From Dehalococcoidia bacterium UBA1152 (lineage in GTDB: Bacteria; Chloroflexota; Dehalococcoidia; Lucifugimonadales; UBA2962), in contig DBZU01000074.1 in the NCBI GenBank assembly GCA_002311285.1, positions 71,017-135,016 on the forward strand: a DNA stretch of 64,000 nucleotides, written 5' to 3'. The notes beneath the pieces were generated by a model. It saw only the letters and a list, made by a program, of their open reading frames with translations, was not told the origin of the DNA and did not search any database. Below, piece after piece: positions 53,658-61,703 of this stretch (positions within the stretch are counted from its first letter, which is position 1; every line of letters begins with the position of its first letter). The position numbers were made by a program, and so were the translations under genes.

Positions 53658-54560
53658 GTGGAACATACAAAAACTCTAGCACATATATCATGTGAAGATG
53701 TATTCAAAATATATAAAGTCGCTGATCTTGAAGTAGTCGCATTACGGGGATTGGACCTTGAAGTTGAACGTGGAGAAATAGTAGCAATTGTTGGCGCAAG
53801 CGGTTCCGGAAAATCTACATTATTAAATATCTTGGCTGGTTATGATCTTCCATCTGCAGGAAAAGTATCTGTATTAGGAAGGGACCTTCTTAGTATGAAT
53901 TCAGCTGAAGTAGAGAAATATAGACGTACTGAAGTTGGTTTTATCTGGCAGCAAACTGGGCGCAATATGTTTCCATATTTAACTGCTATAGAGAATGTTG
54001 AATTACCAATGATGTTAATTGGTGAAGTTTCTGCCAAACGACGTCAAAGAGCAGAAGAATTACTTGAATTAGTAGGTTTATCAGATCGAATGAGTCATGC
54101 ACAAGACAAACTTTCCGGTGGTGAACAACAACGTGTGGCAATTGCTATATCGCTTGCTAATAACCCGCCATTGCTTTTGGCGGATGAACCCACGGGTGAA
54201 CTTGATGATGCTACCGCAAACGAAGTGATGCAAGTTTTTGAGTCAGTAAATAAAGAATTAAGGACTACGATATTGATTGTGAGCCATGATCAAGATATTG
54301 CATACAAAGTAGACAGAGTGGTATTGATAAGGGATGGAAAGCTTTCTACAGAAATAATACGCTATAAATCAGATAAACAAGAATCTCAAACAGAAACGGC
54401 TGGCGATAGTACTGAATTGGAAGAATTTGTGTTAGTTGATGGGAGTGGAAGAGTACAAGTTCCTAAACCATTACTGGATCACCTTAAAATTGGAAGAAGG
54501 GCAAAAATAAGAATTGATAATAATGGAGTTATTCTAGAACCCGGAGATGCAGATAAATGA
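53658..54560 (+). CDS. ABC ATPase with C-terminal AbrB-like domain
   Basis: MacB/LolD-type ATPase, 300 residues. Walker A GASGSGKST (about 41), signature LSGGEQQ (about 152), Walker B LLLADEPTGELDD (about 173), H-loop VSHDQD. After a polar linker, residues about 255-297 read VDGSGRVQVPKPLLDHLKIG followed by RAKIRIDNNGVILEP, a SpoVT/AbrB-like swapped-hairpin pattern normally used for DNA binding or dimerisation. GTG start with AGGAG 12 bases upstream. It overlaps the second ATPase gene by four bases (ATGA). Confidence 0.88.
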   Translation: MEHTKTLAHISCEDVFKIYKVADLEVVALRGLDLEVERGEIVAIVGASGSGKSTLLNILAGYDLPSAGKVSVLGRDLLSMNSAEVEKYRRTEVGFIWQQTGRNMFPYLTAIENVELPMMLIGEVSAKRRQRAEELLELVGLSDRMSHAQDKLSGGEQQRVAIAISLANNPPLLLADEPTGELDDATANEVMQVFESVNKELRTTILIVSHDQDIAYKVDRVVLIRDGKLSTEIIRYKSDKQESQTETAGDSTELEEFVLVDGSGRVQVPKPLLDHLKIGRRAKIRIDNNGVILEPGDADK

Positions 54561-55270
54561 ATTCTGAGAGACCTATTATTGAGATTGAAAAGGCTGCAAG
54601 ATCTTTCCAGATGGCCGGAAAGAGCGTTTCTGTTCTTAAATCAATTGATTTGAATGTTAAACATGGCGAATTTGTTGCCTTGATCGGCAGGTCAGGCTCG
54701 GGCAAAACTACGTTACTGAATCTCATTTCAGGCCTGGATGCGCCTAGTGAAGGGAAAATTTTGTTTGAGAGCCAAAATCTGGCTGACATGAATGAAGGGC
54801 GTCTTACCGAACTTCGCAGGAGTAAACTGGGATTCGTTTTTCAGAGTTTTGGACTACTGCCATTGTTATCAGCTTTTGAAAATGTTGAATTACCGTTACG
54901 AATATCTGGGGTCCGGGCTGGGGAAAGGGAAAGGTTAACTCGTAGGGCTTTGGATATTGTTGGTCTTGAAGGGCGATCAAAGCACAGGCCTTATGAACTT
55001 TCAGGCGGAGAGCAGCAGAGAGTAGCAATTGCTCGGGCAATAGTTCACGATCCAGTGTTAATTTTGGCTGACGAACCCACGGGCGAATTAGATTCAGTTA
55101 ATGCTCGGGCAATTTTTGGGATATTTAAAGAAATGGTCCAAGATAAAACTATGTCAGTTGTAGCTGCAACACATGATTCAAATTTACTAGAAATGGCTGA
55201 CCGAGTATTAAAATTGTCGGAAGGGCAACTAGAAGAAGATGCTAGTTATGGGCAACGTTTTCGGGAATAA
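54557..55270 (+). CDS. ABC ATPase (LolD/MacB type)
   Basis: Second ATPase, 237 residues, without extension. Walker A GRSGSGKTT (about 42), signature LSGGEQQRVA (about 145), Walker B LILADEPTGELDS (about 167) and H-loop AATHDSN. Translationally coupled to the first ATPase. With two permeases and two ATPases of matching type, a fully asymmetric ABC3-class transporter is likely. Confidence 0.9.
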   Translation: MNSERPIIEIEKAARSFQMAGKSVSVLKSIDLNVKHGEFVALIGRSGSGKTTLLNLISGLDAPSEGKILFESQNLADMNEGRLTELRRSKLGFVFQSFGLLPLLSAFENVELPLRISGVRAGERERLTRRALDIVGLEGRSKHRPYELSGGEQQRVAIARAIVHDPVLILADEPTGELDSVNARAIFGIFKEMVQDKTMSVVAATHDSNLLEMADRVLKLSEGQLEEDASYGQRFRE

Positions 55271-55333
55271 TTAGTAACAATATTAATTTAGGTTCAGCTC
55301 TGATTTGGTACAAGTTAAATAGAGGAGAGTTTT

Positions 55334-56281
55334 ATGTCTAAATATGTCGCGTATTTGAATGGTGAATGGATCGACTCTGATGAGATACGGATAGATCATA
55401 GAGATAGAGGTTTTCGTACTGGAGATTGTGTGTTTGATACAGCACGAACCTTCGATGGAGTGATTTTTAACGCTCGACGGCATGCTGAACGCTTAATGCG
55501 ATCGTTAAAGTATGCACGATTAGATTCGGGTCTCACTACAGACGAATGGGAAGCATTGTTTCACGAATCAGTTGAACGTAACAAAGATAATCTAAAAGAG
55601 GCTGGGGATTTCTATGTATATCCTTTTGTGACTAGAGGTCTGGGATGGCCTGCGCCCGCATCGGGACCTCCAACGGTTGCGTGCATAGCTTACCCGCTTT
55701 ACTTCGGACGTTGGTCTGAATGGTTTGATGAAGGCGTAAAAGGTGCAATTCCTAAAACTCGTGGTCTTTCAAGTGACCAAGTAGATCCAAAAATAAAACA
55801 TCAGAGCCGAATGAACATGAATCTAGCTGAGATGGAGGCATGGGATATTGATGAAGGAGCCTATCCAGTAATGCTTGACATGGCAGGGAATGTAACTGAA
55901 GGGACCATAAATTCTGTATTTCTGGTTTCAGATGGTGTTCTGAAGTGTCCGACAGATAGTGCTATCTTGCAGAGCCTATCGCGGTGGACTGTTCAGGATC
56001 TAGCTTCGCAATTAGGAATAGAGGTAGTACAGGAAGACTTACAGCCTTATGATTTGTACACTGCTGATGAAGCTTTTCTTGCATTTACAGGACCTTGTGT
56101 ATTGCCTATGACAACTGTTGATAAACGATCAATAGGTGATGGCAAGCCAGGACCCATCACTACCCAACTTTTGGCTGCATGGTCTGAAAGAGTTGGCATC
56201 GACATTGTCGGCCAAGCGAAGCGTTACGGAGAAATGGGAAACCCAGGACATCCTGACGCTCCACAATCAGATAGACATTAA
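55334..56281 (+). CDS. class IV aminotransferase, copy 2
   Basis: Fold type IV PLP enzyme, 315 residues, paralogous to the gene at 40062 (shared VAYxNG start, FDTxRTF and SLKYxRLD). Lysine K155 in DPKIKHQSR fits the cofactor site and TEGTINSVFLV the turn. The C-terminal tail of about 15 residues is extra. GAGGAG precedes the ATG. Its neighbours are catabolic rather than biosynthetic, so a role in amino-acid or amino-alcohol breakdown is possible; the substrate is unknown. Confidence 0.86.
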   Translation: MSKYVAYLNGEWIDSDEIRIDHRDRGFRTGDCVFDTARTFDGVIFNARRHAERLMRSLKYARLDSGLTTDEWEALFHESVERNKDNLKEAGDFYVYPFVTRGLGWPAPASGPPTVACIAYPLYFGRWSEWFDEGVKGAIPKTRGLSSDQVDPKIKHQSRMNMNLAEMEAWDIDEGAYPVMLDMAGNVTEGTINSVFLVSDGVLKCPTDSAILQSLSRWTVQDLASQLGIEVVQEDLQPYDLYTADEAFLAFTGPCVLPMTTVDKRSIGDGKPGPITTQLLAAWSERVGIDIVGQAKRYGEMGNPGHPDAPQSDRH

Positions 56282-56291
56282 TGGAGGATAA

Positions 56292-57470
56292 ATGTCCAAC
56301 ACTCTTTTAAAGGGTGGTATTGTGTACGATGCTGCCCAAAACATAAAAAAACAAAGACTGGATGTTGCAGTTCAAGATACTAAAATCACTGAATTAGCGG
56401 TTGATATCGACCCATTAAACTTTGACGAAGTTATTGATGTTACAAGTAAAATTGTGTCTCCAGGATTAATAGATTTACATTGTCACGTTTATCATGGATT
56501 TAATTCAACTGGCGTACATCCAGATGTAGCCGGCGTTGGGTCTGGAGTGACTACTGTAGTTGATGGTGGAAGCGCCGGGCACTCTAATTTTGGTGGATTC
56601 CCAACTTATGTTGTACCTGATTCAAAGACTCGAGTGCTTTGTATGGTACATATCTCCAGTAACGGATTGTCAGTTATGCCTGAATTAAGAAGCTTAGATG
56701 ATATAGATGTTCAAGAAACAACAAGAGTTGTGCGAGAAAATCGTCCCTTAACCCAAGGAGTTAAGATTAGAGCTATTGGCCCAACAACTGAAACCGAAGG
56801 CATCAATATAGTTAAACTAGCGAAACAAGCTTCGATTGATTCTGGAACACGATTGATGGTTCATATAGGAGAGTTGTATCACGATGGCAAGACATTGACA
56901 CACGAATTGTTGCCTTTGTTAGATATAGGTGACATAGTAACGCACATTTTTACACCTAATAGGGGCGGAATAATTGATAGTAATAATAAAGTGATTCCCG
57001 AGTTTATTGACGCTCAAAAAAGAGGAGTAACGTTAGACACTGCTTTTGGCAGATATAATTTTAGTTTTGATGTTGCTCGAACAGCGCTAGATCAAGGTGT
57101 AGTGCCAAACACCATTAGCACCGATTTGACACTTCCAGGAAGAGAGACTTCTGTATACAGTATGCCTGAGATGCTGACCAGGTTTTTAGCATTAGGGTTT
57201 TCTATAGGGGACGTTTTAAAAATGACGACATCAAATTCTGCCAAAGCGTTAGATATGGCTGACACTATTGGGACATTAAAGCCTGGAAATGAAGCAGATA
57301 TAAGTGTGTTAGAGATAGTAGACGGTGATTGGCATGTAAGTGACGTAAAGGGGGTATTTCTTCGTACTAACAAGGCTATTAGGCCATATATTACACTTAA
57401 GTCTGGAGATATAATAACTCCAGACTTAGGTCCCCATCCATGGGGATTTTTGCCTAACCAAAGTTTATAA
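56292..57470 (+). CDS. amidohydrolase / deacetylase-family metallohydrolase
   Basis: TIM-barrel metallohydrolase of 392 residues. Metal site HCH at 63-65 (DLHCHVYHG), candidate carbamylated lysine K158 in QGVKIRAIG, then histidines in LMVHIGE and VTHIFTP, and the aspartate in ISTDLT. It resembles the EF_0837/dihydroorotase-like group, which hydrolyses cyclic or acetylated amino compounds. GGAGG lies before the ATG. Two tandem hairpins lie inside the last 75 bases of the coding sequence. It starts 10 bases after the aminotransferase. Confidence 0.86.
   Translation: MSNTLLKGGIVYDAAQNIKKQRLDVAVQDTKITELAVDIDPLNFDEVIDVTSKIVSPGLIDLHCHVYHGFNSTGVHPDVAGVGSGVTTVVDGGSAGHSNFGGFPTYVVPDSKTRVLCMVHISSNGLSVMPELRSLDDIDVQETTRVVRENRPLTQGVKIRAIGPTTETEGINIVKLAKQASIDSGTRLMVHIGELYHDGKTLTHELLPLLDIGDIVTHIFTPNRGGIIDSNNKVIPEFIDAQKRGVTLDTAFGRYNFSFDVARTALDQGVVPNTISTDLTLPGRETSVYSMPEMLTRFLALGFSIGDVLKMTTSNSAKALDMADTIGTLKPGNEADISVLEIVDGDWHVSDVKGVFLRTNKAIRPYITLKSGDIITPDLGPHPWGFLPNQSL
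57398..57451 (+). terminator. tandem hairpins with T5, inside the 3' end of the amidohydrolase gene
   Basis: First stem TAAGTCTGGAG (57398-57408) / CTCCAGACTTA (57418-57428), 11 perfect pairs. Second stem TCCCCAT (57431-57437) / ATGGGGA (57440-57446), directly followed by TTTTT. The pair looks like an intrinsic terminator placed before the stop codon, separating the aminotransferase-amidohydrolase unit from the crotonase gene. The second loop is very short (CC), so a few pairs must open. Confidence 0.5.
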
Positions 57471-57471
57471 A
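57466..57471 (+). promoter_or_regulatory. -10-like box seven bases before the crotonase gene
   Basis: TATAAA (five of six matches) ends seven bases before the ATG at 57479, the same spacing as at 20701 and 42506. It overlaps the amidohydrolase stop codon, and no clear -35 is visible, so this is the weakest of the three. Confidence 0.33.
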
Positions 57472-57478
57472 TTGCATT

Positions 57479-58267
57479 ATGAATCAAGAAATACAATTAG
57501 AAAAAGCTGACGGAATTGCCACAATAACAATTAATAGACCCGAAAGGCGTAATGCTATTAATTATGAAGGATGGCTTGAACTTGAACGTCTAGCTAAACA
57601 AGTGGATGTCGATAAGAGCGTTAAGGTAGTTATCTTTCGTGGAGCTGGTGACAAGTCATTTTCAGCAGGAGCTGACATAACTGATTTTGATATTTACCGC
57701 AGTGATTCTAAAAAAGCAGTTGCTTACGCAGCCACACTTGAACGTGCAATGAAGACGATAGAGTTGATATCAAAACCAACTATAAGTGCAATTAAAGGTT
57801 TTTGTCTTGGAGGAGGATGTGAGTTGTCTACGTGTACCGATATGAGATTTGCTGCTGACAATTCAACGTTTGGTATACCGGCGGCTCAATTGGGTATCTT
57901 AGTCGGGTATTTTGAGATGAGTCGTTTAATTAGATTAGTGGGGCCGGGAAACGCGTCTTACATCTTACTGAGCGGAAAGCGTATTAGATCTGAAGAAGCA
58001 CTTCAAATGGGGTTAATTAACGGTGTTTATCCTGTTGAACAACTTGATGCTTTCGTTCAAGAACTGGCTAGTTTTATGGCGCCATTAGCTCCATTGTCTC
58101 AAAGCAGACATAAAATAATGATGCAGTCGGTACTGTCTAATCCTGACCTTGCAAATCTCTCAGAGTCAGACCATAAGTTACCTTTTAGTAATTTTGACTC
58201 GTCAGATTATATTGAAGGCAGGCAAGCTTTTCTGGAAAAAAGGAAACCTCGATTTAGAGGATCATAG
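57479..58267 (+). CDS. enoyl-CoA hydratase/isomerase family protein (crotonase)
   Basis: Crotonase-fold protein of 262 residues. Oxyanion-hole segments are SAGADITDF (about 62) and KGFCLGGGCEL (about 105-115), with the first catalytic Glu at E115. The second catalytic Glu, usually in a PExxLG motif, is replaced: GIPAAQLG (134-139) has Ala at 135. Simple hydration of enoyl-CoA is therefore doubtful; a decarboxylase, isomerase or lyase role is possible. Followed by a CaiB-type CoA-transferase, suggesting CoA-ester chemistry on one substrate. No Shine-Dalgarno. Confidence 0.87.
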   Translation: MNQEIQLEKADGIATITINRPERRNAINYEGWLELERLAKQVDVDKSVKVVIFRGAGDKSFSAGADITDFDIYRSDSKKAVAYAATLERAMKTIELISKPTISAIKGFCLGGGCELSTCTDMRFAADNSTFGIPAAQLGILVGYFEMSRLIRLVGPGNASYILLSGKRIRSEEALQMGLINGVYPVEQLDAFVQELASFMAPLAPLSQSRHKIMMQSVLSNPDLANLSESDHKLPFSNFDSSDYIEGRQAFLEKRKPRFRGS

Positions 58268-58314
58268 TTAGTTGATCTATTTTGCAGAATTTTGTTCAAA
58301 AGATTGGTCGTTAA

Positions 58315-59511
58315 ATGTTTGGTAAACATGCATTAGATGGAGTTCGTGTTTTAGACTGCACTCAAATTCTTGCCGGGCCGTTTTGCACGATGCTTTTGGG
58401 TGATATGGGTGCAGACATTATTAAGATCGAAAAACCAAAAGGAGGAGATGACCTTCGTAGAATGGGTCCTCCATTTTTGGATGATACGGCAGCTGCGTTT
58501 CTTATGGTTAATCGTAATAAGAGAAGCATTACACTTGACTTAAAAAATGAAGCGGGAATTCAGATTTTCAAAGGTTTAGCTAAACAATCCGATATATTAG
58601 TTGAGAATCTACGCCCAGGTGCTATGGAAAAGCTTGGACTGTCATATAAAGAAATACAATCAATTAAATCTGACATAGTTTATTGTTCTATTTCTGGTTT
58701 TGGGGCAACGGGACCATATGCCAAACGATCTGGATTTGATTTAGTAGCCCAAGGAATGAGCGGACACATGAGCTTTACCGGGCATCCCGGTAGCGACCCA
58801 GTGAAATTAAGTGTTCCAATTGGTGATTTAAATGCAGGAATATTTGCGGCTTATGGTATTTTGTGTGCTTACATAAACAAACTTAGAACTGGTGAAGGTC
58901 AATATTTGGACACCTCGCTGTTAGAAGGTGGAATTGCTTATACAATGTGGGAATCAGCCAGCTTATTTTATGAAGGAATTGTTCCTACTCCTGTCGGTTC
59001 TCGTCATCGTATGGCTGCTCCTTATCAAGCTTATCGCACTTCAAACGGCTACATTAATATTGGCGTGGCCAATCAAGGAACTTGGATTCGTTTATGTGAG
59101 GCAATTAATAGGGTCGACATGAGAGATGATTCAAGGTTTGTTACAAATGCCAAAAGGGTAGAGAATTTATCAATATTGAAGGCGGAGATCGAAAAAACTC
59201 TACAGCAAAATGATACTGAATATTGGTGGAATCAGTTTATACAATTCAATGTCCCTTCAGGTCCGATTTATGATATGAAACAAGTCTATGATGATAAGCA
59301 GGTACAGGCCCGAGAGATGGAATTAGATATTAGTCATCCTAGGCTTGGCAACATAAAGAACGTCGGATTTGCAGCGAAATTGCTAGGGACTCCTGCGTCT
59401 GTGAGAATGCCACCTCCAGATTTAGGACAGCATAATAAAGAAGTACTTTTATCTGCGGGTTTTACAGAGCATGATATCAACCGGTTTGAAAAAAGCGGTG
59501 GGCTTGGCTAA
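58315..59511 (+). CDS. CaiB/BaiF (class III) CoA-transferase
   Basis: Moves CoA between carboxylic acids, 398 residues. N-terminal VRVLDCTQILAGPFCTMLLGDMGADIIKIE spread over residues 10-39 and NRNKRSITLDLK are typical; the catalytic aspartate is D171 in PIGDLNAG. The C-terminal PPPDLGQHN matches the family. Not distinguishable from racemase members such as AMACR by sequence alone. 47 bases after the crotonase; its stop nearly touches that of the convergent aminotransferase, with a small GGCTAAA/TTTAGCC stem at the junction. Confidence 0.88.
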   Translation: MFGKHALDGVRVLDCTQILAGPFCTMLLGDMGADIIKIEKPKGGDDLRRMGPPFLDDTAAAFLMVNRNKRSITLDLKNEAGIQIFKGLAKQSDILVENLRPGAMEKLGLSYKEIQSIKSDIVYCSISGFGATGPYAKRSGFDLVAQGMSGHMSFTGHPGSDPVKLSVPIGDLNAGIFAAYGILCAYINKLRTGEGQYLDTSLLEGGIAYTMWESASLFYEGIVPTPVGSRHRMAAPYQAYRTSNGYINIGVANQGTWIRLCEAINRVDMRDDSRFVTNAKRVENLSILKAEIEKTLQQNDTEYWWNQFIQFNVPSGPIYDMKQVYDDKQVQAREMELDISHPRLGNIKNVGFAAKLLGTPASVRMPPPDLGQHNKEVLLSAGFTEHDINRFEKSGGLG

Positions 59512-59514
59512 ATT

Positions 59515-60846
59515 TTAGCCTTTGATTCTTTGCAAAACGTTTCGAACTGAATCAACTAAAGTATCTATCTCTGCCTCGCGAGTAAGACTGCATACTGCTC
59601 CTTGAGCTTTAGCGAACATAAGTATTCCTTCATTCATTAAGCCCGTATATAAAGCTTTTTTAAGCTCTTGATCGCCTCTTAGCATGGACCTGTAGTCAGT
59701 AATATCTTCATCACTGAAGTGAATGCCGAAAAGGGATCCCATACCTGTAGCTTGACCCGGAATTTCGAGTTCACCGAAAACAGCATTTATTTTATTTCTA
59801 ATTTGGTCTCCTAATGAGTTCATGCGACTATAAACATCGGGAGTTAACTGCTTTAATGTCTCTATTCCGGCGATCATCGTCGTCGGATTAGCATTAAAGG
59901 TCCCGGCATGTGATATCACCGGGCCTTTTTCATTGTCATACAAGGACATTAATTCCTCTTTGCCTCCCCAGGCTCCTATAGGTAAACCTCCACCAATAAT
60001 TTTTCCAAAAGTTGTAACGTCTGGAGTCACTCCATATATTTCCTGTGCTCCTCCATTTGACAAACGAAAGGTTTGCACTTCATCAAAAATCAGTACAATC
60101 CCGAGTTTCTTTGTAATGTCGCGTATTCCTTGTAGAAATTCAGGCGTTGCTGGGACATAACCGAAGTTAGAACCAACGGGTTCCATTATTACGGCTGCCA
60201 AATCATCAGCATTATTTGTAATAATTTCCGTGCATGTATCCAGGTCATTGTAAGGCAAAACAATTACGTCATTTACAACACTTTTTGGTTGTCCAGGCCA
60301 TTCGGGAACAGCACTAGTTTTGTGTGGGTCCAGTTTACTCATTGGAGTGTATACACTTACTGAAACATATTCATGGTTACCATGGTATCCGCCTTCAAAC
60401 TTGGCAAATTTTTGTTTCGATGTAAAAGCTCTGGCCATGCGTATTGCATTAAGAGTTCCTTCTGTACCTGAATTTGTAAATCTAACTTTGTCTACAGAAG
60501 GAACTCGCTCAACTATAGTTTTAGCGAGTTCAATTTGCGACTCAGTTGGAGCTGAATAACTTAAGCCAATATCTGCTTGATTTTTTACGGCTTCTGTTAC
60601 AGATGGATTAGCATGACCCACAATGTAAGTGGTGGCATTAAGCATAAAATCAAGATAACTATTTCCATCTACATCGTAAACATGGTGCCCTGATGCTTTG
60701 TCAACAAAGAAAGGATATGGGTCAAAGTATGCCGTGGCTCTAGAACTGCCTCCCGGTAGATATTTAGAAGCTTCTGCCTGCATCTCTTTAGATTTTGGAT
60801 GATTCGCAGTAAATGTTCTAATCTCGTTATCCATTTGTTTTGACAT
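59515..60846 (-). CDS. class III aminotransferase, glutamate-1-semialdehyde aminomutase-like
   Basis: PLP enzyme of 443 residues. Catalytic lysine K282 in TTFGKIIGGGLPIG, cofactor aspartate D255 in LIFDEVQTF, NSGTEGT near 125 and PGGSSRAT near 31. HemL itself usually reads DEVMTGFR; here DEVQTFRLSNGG differs, and no haem genes are nearby, so a GSA-like aminotransferase acting on another amino acid is more likely. GAGG six bases before the ATG. Confidence 0.85.
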   Translation of the reverse strand: MSKQMDNEIRTFTANHPKSKEMQAEASKYLPGGSSRATAYFDPYPFFVDKASGHHVYDVDGNSYLDFMLNATTYIVGHANPSVTEAVKNQADIGLSYSAPTESQIELAKTIVERVPSVDKVRFTNSGTEGTLNAIRMARAFTSKQKFAKFEGGYHGNHEYVSVSVYTPMSKLDPHKTSAVPEWPGQPKSVVNDVIVLPYNDLDTCTEIITNNADDLAAVIMEPVGSNFGYVPATPEFLQGIRDITKKLGIVLIFDEVQTFRLSNGGAQEIYGVTPDVTTFGKIIGGGLPIGAWGGKEELMSLYDNEKGPVISHAGTFNANPTTMIAGIETLKQLTPDVYSRMNSLGDQIRNKINAVFGELEIPGQATGMGSLFGIHFSDEDITDYRSMLRGDQELKKALYTGLMNEGILMFAKAQGAVCSLTREAEIDTLVDSVRNVLQRIKG

Positions 60847-60923
60847 CTTTTTCCTCGTCAGTTTTAAGTTGTTTTTTTAATAGATAATTATACGGTCTTT
60901 ATACAGACCTATAATATATCTCG

Positions 60924-61673
60924 TTATTGTGCAGTTAATCCACCATCAACTATTAATTCAGCTCCAGTCATGTATGAAGATTCATCAGAAGCAAGAAATA
61001 AGGCAGCATTACATACATCTGCAGGACTTGCAAATCTTCCTAAAGGTATTTCAAGGCTCCGTAAGTTTTTTACTTTTGTGTCTGGGTATACATGATTTAA
61101 CATGTCTGAATCTACTGGACCTGGATGAATTGAATTCGCCCTAACGTTACTTTTTGCATATTGCAGTGCGGTTGATTTAGTGAACACTCTAACCGCAGCC
61201 TTAGATGGATTATAAGCAGTTGAAATTCTACTCCCTATTATCCCTGATGTAGACGATATGTTTACTATCGAGCCTCCCCCAGCTGAGATCATTCTAGGAA
61301 GCACGGTCTTGGTACCAAGGAAAACACCTTTTGCATTAACATTCATTATTGCATCCCATTGATCTTCACTGGTCTCAGTAATCTTTCCTGAACCGTATAA
61401 ACCAGCATTTTGCACTAATACAGTCGGTGTCCCAAAAATTTGTTCAGTTTGCTTGACAGTTTGTATCCAGCTTGATTCTTTAGTGACATCGAGATTAACA
61501 AACCTAGCTTTTCCTCCATTGTTTGCGACGTCTTCCTCAATTAGCTTTCCCTTGACCGAATCGATATCGGCTATGACCACCAACGCTCCTTCGTTCGCAA
61601 ATTTACTCACTTGAACAGATCCTAAATTGCCAGCGCCGCCAGTTATAATAGCTACTTTATTAGAAAGTCTCAT
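60924..61673 (-). CDS. short-chain dehydrogenase/reductase (SDR), copy 2
   Basis: Classical SDR of about 249 residues. Cofactor motif TGGAGNLG at 11-18 (standard TGxxxGxG has Ile-Gly; here Asn-Leu-Gly), NAG near 90, catalytic serine in NISSTSG and YNPSKAAV (Tyr/Lys). The end VDGGLTAQ is like the SDR at 20.7 kb. A TTG two codons earlier is in frame; the ATG at 61673 gives the standard N terminus. Substrate unknown. Confidence 0.88.
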   Translation of the reverse strand: MRLSNKVAIITGGAGNLGSVQVSKFANEGALVVIADIDSVKGKLIEEDVANNGGKARFVNLDVTKESSWIQTVKQTEQIFGTPTVLVQNAGLYGSGKITETSEDQWDAIMNVNAKGVFLGTKTVLPRMISAGGGSIVNISSTSGIIGSRISTAYNPSKAAVRVFTKSTALQYAKSNVRANSIHPGPVDSDMLNHVYPDTKVKNLRSLEIPLGRFASPADVCNAALFLASDESSYMTGAELIVDGGLTAQ

Positions 61674-61703
61674 TGTCAAGCCGAATTTACTGCAGGCTTT
61701 TCA

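Noticed and set aside
59505..59520. GGCTAAA/TTTAGCC stem at the junction of the CoA-transferase and the class III aminotransferase.
   Set aside because: One-base loop and partly coding; may be chance, so mentioned only in the gene entry.
59515..60846. Naming the class III aminotransferase hemL.
   Set aside because: The DEVQTF motif differs from HemL and there are no tetrapyrrole genes nearby; a GSA-like name is safer.
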